A stretch of 12,342 nucleotides of DNA, taken from TMED27 sp964351195 (GTDB lineage Bacteria > Pseudomonadota > Alphaproteobacteria > Micavibrionales > Micavibrionaceae). The position numbers were made by a program, and so were the translations under genes. Shown here piece by piece: positions 1 through 6,536 of the stretch; within the stretch, counting starts at the first letter, position 1, and each line of letters starts with the position of its first letter. The stretch covers positions 1 through 12,342 of the forward strand of contig CAYGNI010000057.1 of the NCBI GenBank assembly GCA_964351195.1. Reading direction: 5' to 3'. Under the pieces are notes generated by a model. That model did not search any database and was not told the DNA's origin. It saw only the letters and a program-made list of their open reading frames with translations.

Positions 1-611
1 GTACCGGGCTGCCCGACCAACAATGCCCCTTTTGGAATTTTCCCGCCCAAACGTGAGAATTTCTGCGGATCTTTCAGGAATTCAACAACTTCCTCAAGCT
101 CCTGCTTAGCCTCTTCAATCCCGGCCACATCATCAAATGTGACACGGCCATGTTTCTCGGTCAGCATCTTCGCACGCGATTTCCCAAAACCCATCGCGCC
201 GCCGCCTTTACCGCCCTGCATCTGGCGCATAAAGAACAACCACACCCCGATAATCAAAATCGCAGGCAGCAAAGAAATAATAATGCTCATAATGCTAAGC
301 TCTTCGGGGTCTTCTTCTTGCGCCTTAATCTCAACACCTGTATCCGCAAGCCGGTCCACGACGTTCTCATTGGGAGGCACAACAGTCGTGAAACTTTGCC
401 CACTACTAGACAGCGTCCCACGCACTTCACTGCCCTTAATCACGACATCACGAACAGACCCGTCGCGCGCACCGGCCATAAACTCGGAATAAGAAAGCTC
501 GTCACCGCCGCTCACACCTTCTTTTTGCGCCCCTTGAAACACGTTCAGCAGGAAAAACAAGATCATCGCGATCGCTAACCAAAACACCAGATTGCGGCCA
601 AATCCATTCAC
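1..611 (-). CDS. ftsH: ATP-dependent zinc metalloprotease FtsH, N-terminal part (runs off window)
   Basis: Membrane-anchored AAA+ protease that degrades misfolded membrane proteins and short-lived regulators. About 203 residues are visible. They hold a first membrane helix (about residues 8-24), a periplasmic domain (about 25-105) with the usual 'SYSEF' motif, a second helix (about 108-128), a Gly-rich stretch, the 'VTFDDVAG' entry to the AAA domain, and the beginning of Walker A at the window edge. The best start is GTG at 611, giving V/M-N-G-F-G-R-N-L as in alphaproteobacterial FtsH. An in-frame TTG at 617 lies closer to the AAGGA ribosome site and is the alternative. An ATG at 607 is out of frame and rejected. 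Walker A reads GQPGT where FtsH normally has GPPGT. It follows tilS after 93 bp, the usual order in this class. Family assignment is certain; the exact start is less so. Confidence 0.96.
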   Translation of the reverse strand, partial: MNGFGRNLVFWLAIAMILFFLLNVFQGAQKEGVSGGDELSYSEFMAGARDGSVRDVVIKGSEVRGTLSSSGQSFTTVVPPNENVVDRLADTGVEIKAQEEDPEELSIMSIIISLLPAILIIGVWLFFMRQMQGGKGGGAMGFGKSRAKMLTEKHGRVTFDDVAGIEEAKQELEEVVEFLKDPQKFSRLGGKIPKGALLVGQPG

Positions 612-704
612 TTTCAATATGTCCTTATCTTAAAATTCGTTGTGGGGCTAATGTAGCTCAATCTGAAGGTTAAACAAGTAAAAACGAGCTTCACTATTCC
701 CTAA

Positions 705-1712
705 TTATTCAGCATCCAAACGCAAGATCTGCGCTGTATCATCACGCTCAAAAATCACACCCCCCAGCGTGCGTTTTCGAAACGGCTGCGGACTCCTCAA
801 ATCGTACAAAAGCGCCTCAACCTTTTCCATACGCGGCGCATAATCCCGATCAGCCCCAATGCGACCAAAAGCCTTCAATACAACCCTTAGCACAACCTCC
901 TCAGGCTTATCAAGCAAAGGTTTTAAATTAAATTCGATATGTTTCGTATCGAATTTAATAATTACCTCTTCCCAAGTTTTTTCCGCCCATTCATCCAAAG
1001 CATCACGCGCCCGCGCCAAACGCTGCGCACTCACCGCTAATCTCTTATTCGAAAGTCCCTCCTCTTCCAAAACCGCGCGGCTTTTCCGCAGACGCACCCG
1101 CGCAAAGTCCTCCTTCTCATTCGAAGGATCACAAAAATACGAGAGCCCCTCGCGCTCACATAATGAAACCAAATCTTCCTTATCTACACCCAACAAAGGT
1201 CGGCAAAGACTCAAACCCTCATTATACGCATGAATAGGCTGCATACCGCTTAAACCATCCAAGCCGCTCCCCTTCGCCAAGCGAAACAACACCGTCTCCG
1301 CTTGATCATCCATATGATGCGCCAAAAATAAGACGCCAATCCCATGCTCCCGGCAATACTCCGCCATCAACGCATAACGCGCCTTGCGCGCCTCTTCTTG
1401 AATGCGCGCCTGCGGCTTGTCACCTTGCCAGCGCAAAGCCGTATAGCGCAAAGCTTCCATGCCGCCCAAAATACTATCCAGCGTCTCTGCCTGCTGCGCT
1501 GACTCTTCCCGCAAGCCATGATCAACATGCAGCGCATGCACTTTAACACCCGCCTCACGCGCCCAGCCATTCAATAGCCAGCACAGCGCCAAACTATCCG
1601 GCCCACCAGACACCGCCACCGCCACATCACTGCGTGCTTCTAAAAGACGTTGAAAATCACGGGAAAGATGATGAGAAAAAAGATCTACGCTAAGGGAATG
1701 CTCAGCACTCAA
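705..1712 (-). CDS. tilS: tRNA(Ile)-lysidine synthetase TilS
   Basis: ATP-dependent enzyme that converts C34 of the tRNA-Ile CAU anticodon to lysidine, so that the tRNA reads AUA and accepts isoleucine. The 335-residue protein shows the PP-loop 'SGGPDS' at residues 35-40, 'HVDHGLREES' at 62-71, and the TilS signature 'AHHMDDQAETVLFRL' at 131-145 followed by 'GSGLDGLSGM'. It is shorter than the E. coli enzyme of about 430 residues, consistent with forms lacking the last C-terminal domain. The start is TTG at 1712, supported by a GAGAGG ribosome site 7 nt upstream and by the lack of an in-frame ATG before the PP-loop. It lies 26 bp after cpoB and 93 bp before ftsH. The stretch encoding about residues 252-262 contains a strong AT-rich inverted repeat, listed separately. 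Confidence 0.96.
   Translation of the reverse strand: MSAEHSLSVDLFSHHLSRDFQRLLEARSDVAVAVSGGPDSLALCWLLNGWAREAGVKVHALHVDHGLREESAQQAETLDSILGGMEALRYTALRWQGDKPQARIQEEARKARYALMAEYCREHGIGVLFLAHHMDDQAETVLFRLAKGSGLDGLSGMQPIHAYNEGLSLCRPLLGVDKEDLVSLCEREGLSYFCDPSNEKEDFARVRLRKSRAVLEEEGLSNKRLAVSAQRLARARDALDEWAEKTWEEVIIKFDTKHIEFNLKPLLDKPEEVVLRVVLKAFGRIGADRDYAPRMEKVEALLYDLRSPQPFRKRTLGGVIFERDDTAQILRLDAE
927..959. repeat. 13-bp perfect inverted repeat inside tilS
   Basis: The left arm, ATTAAATTCGATA at 927-939, is the exact reverse complement of TATCGAATTTAAT at 947-959, around a 7-nt spacer. A T-G and a G-C pair (940/946 and 941/945) could extend the stem into the spacer. The patch is much more AT-rich than the flanking coding sequence, and its residues (about I-K-F-D-T-K-H-I-E-F-N-L) lie just after the catalytic N-domain. 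There is no T-run, so it does not look like an intrinsic terminator. It could be a small palindromic insertion kept in frame, an mRNA structure, a protein-binding site, or chance. Confidence 0.85.
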
Positions 1713-1738
1713 AACAAAGCCTCTCTATAAAGAACCAC

Positions 1739-2728
1739 TTAAGAGGAACACCCCAAACGGGTCTTTTCCTGATCTGCGCGGCGCATCACAGGACCGGCAT
1801 TCGCAAAGCCTTCCTTGTTAATCTGGGAAAACGCAATGCAAGCATCCTCTTTCTTACCCATGGATGATAAAGACATACCAAGCTTCAGGAGATTATCCGC
1901 GGCCTTGTTGCCTTTCGGCGCTTGCTGATACCCCTCGGCGAATAAACGCGCCGCATCCTGGTAATTCCCGCGCACATAATAAGTCTCACCCAGCCAGTAT
2001 TTCGCATTACTGGACAAAACATGATCAGGATATTGATCTAGAAACGCTTTAAAGCCTGTCTCAGCCGCATCATACTGATTATTCTTCACCAGCGAAAACG
2101 CATTTTCGTACATTGACGCAGCGTCATCCGCCCGCCCACTCACAGCCCCTGACGCAGGGGACTGGTTATAAGAACCAAGCTGCCCGGGCTGATTGCTACC
2201 GCTATTATTTGAATTCCACTGATACCCGCCGGCCGCACCGGAAGATGAAGGTTGAGGAGGGTTATTACCGCCCTGCGTGGTAATATTCATATTACGTCCA
2301 CCACCGGAAACATCAGAACGCGTCGCGCCACCTTCTAAGTCCTGAAGACGAAGCTCCATATCGCCGGTAACGCGCTCCAGCTCATTCTTAACCTGACGCA
2401 CCTCAAACCCTTGCTGTTCAATCAAGCCACGCAAAGTCTGCAATTCGCTCTCAAGCTGCTGAACGCGAATCTCCAAATTCGCCTGCGCCGCAGGATCACC
2501 TCCACCAGAAAAAGCCCCCGGAGGCGGCTCCTCCCCTCGGAAAATCGCACGGCTCAGAGTCTTAATCTCATTCTCAATGCGATTCATACGACTGTTCATA
2601 TCGCGCTCCGATTGCGCATAAACAGGCCCACATAGGATCAAACCGCCCAAAACCGAACCGCTAAGAACCAAAAGGCCCAGAGTTCTCCAGGCCTTCTGTG
2701 TATTTTTATAAGGTGTAAGAAACGTCAT
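1739..2728 (-). CDS. cpoB: Cell division coordinator CpoB (YbgF), Tol-Pal system protein
   Basis: Periplasmic protein that works with the Tol-Pal machinery and, in E. coli, links outer-membrane constriction to peptidoglycan synthesis by PBP1B. The 329-residue product has a signal peptide with a hydrophobic core at about 16-34 and a probable signal peptidase I site after V-Y-A (36-38). Two coiled-coil stretches follow (about 41-62 and 82-133; the E. coli homologue trimerises through this part). Next is a Gly/Ser/Asn/Gln/Pro-rich linker (about 134-200), then a TPR block (about 204-325) with the typical 'YENAFSLVKNNQYDAA' and 'AKYWLGETYY' repeats. It starts 16 bp after the pal stop and is surely co-transcribed with pal. 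The ribosome site (GAGA just before ATG) is weak, which suggests translational coupling. Assignment is strong from both domain order and position. Confidence 0.95.
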   Translation of the reverse strand: MTFLTPYKNTQKAWRTLGLLVLSGSVLGGLILCGPVYAQSERDMNSRMNRIENEIKTLSRAIFRGEEPPPGAFSGGGDPAAQANLEIRVQQLESELQTLRGLIEQQGFEVRQVKNELERVTGDMELRLQDLEGGATRSDVSGGGRNMNITTQGGNNPPQPSSSGAAGGYQWNSNNSGSNQPGQLGSYNQSPASGAVSGRADDAASMYENAFSLVKNNQYDAAETGFKAFLDQYPDHVLSSNAKYWLGETYYVRGNYQDAARLFAEGYQQAPKGNKAADNLLKLGMSLSSMGKKEDACIAFSQINKEGFANAGPVMRRADQEKTRLGCSS

Positions 2729-2744
2729 TGTCTCAAATCATACC

Positions 2745-3275
2745 CTAGTTGATTTTGGTAACAGATCTACGATTCTGTGCCCAGGCCGCTTCATTAGCTC
2801 CCGGAACAGAAGGTCGCTCTTTACCATAAGTAATTGTCTCAATGCGGCGCGGATCTACACCAAGTGCCACCAAGTAATTCTTCACAGAATTCGCACGGCG
2901 CTCACCAAGGGCGAGGTTGTATTCACGTGTACCGCGCTCGTCTGCATGACCTTCAACAGTCACATTAAGATCGCCATACTGCATCAGCCAGTTGGCTTGT
3001 TTTTCAAGTATAACACGGGCTTCGGGACTAATGTCGTAACGGTCAGTTCCAAAGAACACACGATCACCAACATTCACAACCAGATCAGCCTGACTACCTG
3101 GTACAGGACCGTTCGGGTCAATCGCTTCACCATCATAAATTTCAGACAAAGGACCATCAGTAATACCTTCACGCTCCATTGTTGTCTGTTCATCCATCAC
3201 GGTTTCTTCATCCGTGGTCGAACAGGCACTCACCAAAACCACGACGGCACCAATCATTAACATACGAGCGAGCAT
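2745..3275 (-). CDS. pal: Peptidoglycan-associated lipoprotein Pal
   Basis: Outer-membrane lipoprotein that binds peptidoglycan non-covalently and, with TolB, tethers and constricts the outer membrane during division. The chosen 176-residue form has a signal peptide with lipobox L-V-S-A-C (lipidated Cys18), an acidic linker, and an OmpA-C domain at about 65-176. The peptidoglycan-binding motif runs 'HADERGTREYNLALGERRA' from residue 110; D112 and R127 fit the diaminopimelate-contacting Asp and Arg of the family. ATG 3275 is preferred because AAGGAG lies about 9-10 nt upstream and the signal peptide is then of normal length. An upstream in-frame ATG at 3347, with GAAGGG before it, would give a 24-residue extension and an odd signal peptide. 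No tolB is adjacent upstream, which is unusual. Confidence 0.95.
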   Translation of the reverse strand: MLARMLMIGAVVVLVSACSTTDEETVMDEQTTMEREGITDGPLSEIYDGEAIDPNGPVPGSQADLVVNVGDRVFFGTDRYDISPEARVILEKQANWLMQYGDLNVTVEGHADERGTREYNLALGERRANSVKNYLVALGVDPRRIETITYGKERPSVPGANEAAWAQNRRSVTKIN

Positions 3276-3348
3276 CAATCTTTTCTCCTTTATGAGTGTT
3301 TCACGAATATCATCATTCGCGCACAAGCTTAATAAGTTACGAGTCATA

Positions 3349-3377
3349 TTAATATTCCCTTCGAACTCACCTTGCAA
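3349..3377 (-). promoter_or_regulatory. Candidate promoter of pal-cpoB-tilS(-ftsH)
   Basis: On the minus strand a TTGCAA -35 element (3372-3377) is followed after exactly 17 nt by a TATTAA -10 element (3349-3354). Transcription would start near 3342 and leave a leader of about 65 nt before the pal ATG at 3275. This would also place the alternative pal ATG (3347) upstream of the transcript start, supporting the shorter Pal. The rest of the 166-bp gap between the SirB1 gene and pal (3276-3441) shows nothing else I recognise. Confidence 0.45.
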
Positions 3378-3441
3378 GAGCGGTGATGAAGAACAAGCGA
3401 TTTTGAACACAAATTAATCTGGACGGCCTTTAGTTCCCAAA

Positions 3442-4296
3442 TTAATTAAGCCGCCCCTTTAATTCTATGAGTAAAAGCTGCGCATCATGTCGATCTCCAT
3501 CCCACGCCCGGTCTGCAGGAACATGCTTAATATAATCCTCAAGCGCATCAATCGCCGCGCGCGTCTGGTCCACCCGCGCGTAGAGCACTCCGGCGTCCAA
3601 CAACAACCGAAACTCACCCGGATCAATCGCACGCATCCGTTCAACGACATCCAGCGCCCCTTGATAATCCTCGTCTTCAATCTTACGCAGTTTAGTATTG
3701 TTCAAAAGCCGGATCAAAATCCCTCGGTTCGGCGTCGGCTCAAAATAAGATGCGGATAATTCCGCGCGCTCGCCAACCGCTCTCTTAACCAGCAACCTTA
3801 AATCCGCCGCCTCCAATATCTTACAATTCTCGAAAGGATCAAATATCACACGGTGAGATCCTTGCTCCAAACGGCAAACAAAATGCCCCGGAATATTGAG
3901 CCCGGAAATATCCCAGCCCTGCGCACGCGCGACATGAATATAAAGAATCGACAGCGTTATCGGAATGCCCTTGGCCCGCTCTATCACGCGGATCAGATTC
4001 ACATTCTCCAGCGACTCGTAACTTTGCTTGTCCCCTATATAAGCATGTTGATCACTGATCACGTGTTTCAGCGCCGCCAGCCGGGTTTCAATCGTGTCTT
4101 GCGCTCCGGCTTTTAAAAGCTCGAGATGCCTCTCCCCAACATCTTGGATTAATATATCAAGATGATGAACATAACGATCAAGCGTAATTCCAGGCTGATC
4201 CAGCGCGCCCAGCGCCAACGCGCTCAAGCCCAAATCAATCCCTTCATCCGGCAGCGTGGCAAGCCTGTCAACAATCTCGCGCGGATCTGAGATCAT
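3442..4296 (-). CDS. SirB1-family protein (transglutaminase-like fold plus TPR-like C-terminus)
   Basis: This 284-residue protein matches the SirB1 family, whose biochemical role is unsettled. The transglutaminase-like core spans about residues 35-180. It contains the hallmark 'RAKGIPITLSILYIHVA' (107-123), 'PGHFV' with His138, and 'IFDPF' with Asp153. The position where a true transglutaminase would carry its nucleophilic Cys reads K-G-I-P-I-T-L-S, so peptidase or transferase activity is doubtful, as in other SirB1 proteins. The C-terminal part (about 190-284), with 'LLNNTKLRKIEDEDYQGAL', looks like one or two TPR-type helix pairs. No signal peptide, so probably cytoplasmic. The ATG lies 3 nt after the stop of the upstream BON lipoprotein, implying one mRNA. 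Family assignment is good, function unknown. Confidence 0.85.
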   Translation of the reverse strand: MISDPREIVDRLATLPDEGIDLGLSALALGALDQPGITLDRYVHHLDILIQDVGERHLELLKAGAQDTIETRLAALKHVISDQHAYIGDKQSYESLENVNLIRVIERAKGIPITLSILYIHVARAQGWDISGLNIPGHFVCRLEQGSHRVIFDPFENCKILEAADLRLLVKRAVGERAELSASYFEPTPNRGILIRLLNNTKLRKIEDEDYQGALDVVERMRAIDPGEFRLLLDAGVLYARVDQTRAAIDALEDYIKHVPADRAWDGDRHDAQLLLIELKGRLN

Positions 4297-4299
4297 GAT

Positions 4300-5121
4300 C
4301 TACCGTCCGCCATCCCATAGCAATTCTTCAGAATCAATGCGGTCTTCGGGTCTCAATGAATTTGCCCCACTGCCTTGTGGCTGATAAGGCTCCGTTACCG
4401 GCACTTGCTGGTTTTCCCCCGGCCAGATCTGAACCGAATCCGGAGTGCTCGTATATGATTCAGGCGTGGTTGTGAGCGTGCCCGCATTCGCCACTGGCGG
4501 TCTGTAACCGCTATCGGCATTCAGTGCGTTTTCCTCACCCACGAATTTCACATAACTTACAACTTGTTTCACGTCTTTGATCGTTCTGGCAATCTCAATC
4601 ACACGGTTCAGCTCTTTTTGGCCCTGCGCAATCCCCATAAGATAGACAACCCCACGAACCGTATCAATATTGTAATTGATCGATTGCACATCACGATCAA
4701 ATGTCAACGAAGTACGTAAACGCCCGGATATCCACGCATCCCTGGCATAGCCAACAAGCCCCGCGCTATTCGCAACTGTAATCTCATTGATAACTTCTTT
4801 CACCCCTTCAGGTTGCCATGCAAGGCGCACGGCCTCAACGCGGTGTTCAGGATTTTGCACAACCCCGGTAATAAGAACGCGCCCCTGATTCACCGTCATA
4901 TCCAGCTTGGTGAACATTTCAACATCATATCTGAACCAGAGATCATTGATCTCTGTCTGAATCACCAAATCATCTTTTGCACGTTTTAAGCCGCCCTCCT
5001 GCGCAGCCGCCACACCCGCAGAAGCCCCAGCGCCCGTTGCAAGCCCAACCACGGTACACGACGGCAACGCCGCCAGAGAAAGCAAAGACAAACCAACCGT
5101 AAAAAATCCGTATTTATTCAT
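4300..5121 (-). CDS. BON-domain lipoprotein, DolP/YraP-like
   Basis: Predicted outer-membrane or periplasmic lipoprotein of 273 residues with two BON domains. In E. coli the comparable DolP (YraP) supports outer-membrane integrity. The signal peptide ends in A-L-P-S-C (lipidated Cys22), followed by a Gly/Ala-rich stretch. BON 1 covers about residues 48-117, with 'GRVLITGVV' and 'VKEVINEI'. BON 2 covers about 123-193, with 'GVVYLMGIAQ' and 'VKQVVSYV'. A Thr/Ser/Pro-rich tail of about 75 residues is likely disordered and longer than in E. coli DolP. I chose ATG 5121 because AAAGGA lies about 8 nt upstream and it gives a normal signal peptide; the longer reading from 5169 adds 16 residues with no benefit. 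It lies 74 bp after yraN and 3 bp before the SirB1 gene. Its place beside rsmI and yraN supports the DolP comparison. Confidence 0.87.
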   Translation of the reverse strand: MNKYGFFTVGLSLLSLAALPSCTVVGLATGAGASAGVAAAQEGGLKRAKDDLVIQTEINDLWFRYDVEMFTKLDMTVNQGRVLITGVVQNPEHRVEAVRLAWQPEGVKEVINEITVANSAGLVGYARDAWISGRLRTSLTFDRDVQSINYNIDTVRGVVYLMGIAQGQKELNRVIEIARTIKDVKQVVSYVKFVGEENALNADSGYRPPVANAGTLTTTPESYTSTPDSVQIWPGENQQVPVTEPYQPQGSGANSLRPEDRIDSEELLWDGGR

Positions 5122-5195
5122 GATAATCCTTTTAAGAACAAAAAAAGAAAAGCCGTATTTGCAGCCCAAAAAGCTTGAATTGCCAGCTAGTGAGA

Positions 5196-5579
5196 TTATG
5201 CGCCGAGCTCCCAGGCATTGTCCAGATGCTCGGCCCAGATACCCCCGCCTTTTCCGGCAAACGCCATAACGTCAAAACGCATGCCATAATCCGAAAGTTC
5301 CGGATTCTGCGCAATATAATACGAAGCCGCTTGCTCAACCCTTCGCCGGTTCTTCGGCGTAATCGCATACAGCGCATCCGAGATATCGGCGCGAATCTTC
5401 ACCTCGACAAACACAATCACATCGCCTTTACGCACTATCAAATCAATTTCGCCATAGCGCGTCTTGTAACGCTTAGCCAAAATCTTATACCCCTTCATCA
5501 TCAACTGCGCCGCCGCGCGCTCCTCCGCCCAAACCCCTTTTTGGTAAGCCGTCGTTTTCGAAGGGGCCACTTTGCTCAT
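5196..5579 (-). CDS. yraN: UPF0102 family protein YraN (endonuclease-like fold)
   Basis: Small 127-residue protein of the YraN/UPF0102 family, which has a restriction-endonuclease-like core; its role is not established. The diagnostic motifs are all present: 'GVWAEERAAAQLMMKGYKIL' (about 15-34), 'RYGEIDLIVRKGDVIVFVEVKIR' with the E-D-E-x-K pattern (about 42-64), and 'ITPKNRRRVEQAASYYIAQNP' (about 73-93). Its ATG overlaps the rsmI stop in an ATGA (5576-5579), and AAAGGTGAT inside the rsmI end gives a strong ribosome site, so the two are translationally coupled. rsmI-yraN adjacency is widespread in Proteobacteria. In E. coli diaA separates yraN from dolP; no diaA is present here. Confidence 0.93.
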   Translation of the reverse strand: MSKVAPSKTTAYQKGVWAEERAAAQLMMKGYKILAKRYKTRYGEIDLIVRKGDVIVFVEVKIRADISDALYAITPKNRRRVEQAASYYIAQNPELSDYGMRFDVMAFAGKGGGIWAEHLDNAWELGA

Positions 5580-6502
5580 ACATCACCTTTAAGCTTCAAA
5601 GCTCGCTGATACAGGTCTTTTTTGGGAACGCCGGTTACATCAGAAATCTCCGCCGCCGCATCTTTCGTACTCTGCGTTTTAAGCGCATCCTTTAATAATT
5701 GTTCAATCTGCACATCACTAAAACGCTGCTCCCCCGGGGGCGCAATCACCAAAACAATCTCGCCCTTCGGCGTGCCCTGTTCTTCATAATGCGCCAGCAA
5801 CTCTTCCACACTTCCGCGCCGCACCTCTTCAAACTTCTTGGTGATTTCGCGCACAACGCAGACCTCGCGCGTCCCCATGACCGCAGCAATATCGCGCAAC
5901 GCCGCCATCAAACGCGGGGCCGTTTCAAACGCAATCAATGTGGAAGGAACCGCCCGCCACGGCTCTAAGGCACTTTTGCGCGCCTCGCTTTTTGCCGGCA
6001 AAAACCCCAGAAAGGAAAACGCATCGCTCGGCATACCCGAAAGCTGCAACGCCGCCAACGGCGCATTCGCCCCCGGCACGCTAAACACGTCCACGCCCGC
6101 TACGCGCAAATCAAGCACCAATTTATACCCCGGATCCGAAATCAGCGGCATCCCCGCATCACTGATAAGCGCCACGCGCTGCCCCTTTTCTATACGCTTT
6201 AAAATATCGCTGCGGGTTTTCTCCGTACTGTGATCGTTATAAACCTGAAGCTGCGCTTCAATCCCGTAATAAGACAGCAATTTCCCCGATACGCGCGTGT
6301 CTTCGCAAAAAACAACATCCACCGCCGTCAGAACATCCAACGCCCGAAACGACATATCCCCCATATTTCCAATCGGCGTCGCCACGATATAAAGCCCGGC
6401 AGGCATGCTTTGCGCGCGCCTGTCGGGAAACAACCAACCGCGTTCTCCGGCCCCGGAGTCTACTTTATCTTGTTGTCCTGATTTTTTTTCGCTAGTCTCC
6501 AT
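5576..6502 (-). CDS. rsmI: 16S rRNA (cytidine(1402)-2'-O)-methyltransferase RsmI
   Basis: SAM-dependent methyltransferase of the tetrapyrrole-methylase fold that 2'-O-methylates C1402 in the ribosomal P site. With the start at 6502 the protein has 308 residues. It carries 'GLYIVATPIGNMGDMSFRAL', 'CEDTRVSGKLLSYYGI', 'ALISDAGMPLISDPGYKLV', 'VPGANAPLAALQLSGMP' and 'FLGFLPAKS' in family order. A small C-terminal helix-turn-helix-like segment ('AAAEISDVTGVPKKDLYQRAL') follows, as is usual. Many members read SDAGTP where this one has SDAGMP. ATG 6502 (M-E-T-S-E-K-K) is preferred; the longer reading from 6538 would overlap the divergent lipoprotein start, and M-P-A-G at 6406 has no ribosome site. 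The about 30 polar residues before the core look disordered. It heads the minus-strand gene run. Confidence 0.96.
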   Translation of the reverse strand: METSEKKSGQQDKVDSGAGERGWLFPDRRAQSMPAGLYIVATPIGNMGDMSFRALDVLTAVDVVFCEDTRVSGKLLSYYGIEAQLQVYNDHSTEKTRSDILKRIEKGQRVALISDAGMPLISDPGYKLVLDLRVAGVDVFSVPGANAPLAALQLSGMPSDAFSFLGFLPAKSEARKSALEPWRAVPSTLIAFETAPRLMAALRDIAAVMGTREVCVVREITKKFEEVRRGSVEELLAHYEEQGTPKGEIVLVIAPPGEQRFSDVQIEQLLKDALKTQSTKDAAAEISDVTGVPKKDLYQRALKLKGDV

Positions 6503-6536
6503 AAATCCATAGCATAACGAAGAATATAAAAAAGTC

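Noticed and set aside
139..578. Two plus-strand open frames over ftsH
   Set aside because: They lie antisense to clear FtsH coding sequence, have no family resemblance and are low-complexity His/Arg/Pro-rich products of the reverse strand.
2114..2160. Two small palindromes (TGACGC-A-GCGTCA and CCCCTG-ACG-CAGGGG) in the cpoB linker region
   Set aside because: Each has only 6-bp arms in GC-rich coding sequence; expected by chance, with no supporting context.
3347..3410. Longer Pal starting at 3347 or 3410
   Set aside because: It would put 24 or more mostly polar residues before the lipoprotein signal; ATG 3275 has a strong ribosome site and a normal signal length, and the promoter candidate starts RNA at about 3342.
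3396..3410. AGCGATTTTGAA shared by the pal upstream region and the RimK-like leader hairpin
   Set aside because: A 12-base match between two places in 12 kb is expected several times by chance, and the pal copy has no hairpin.
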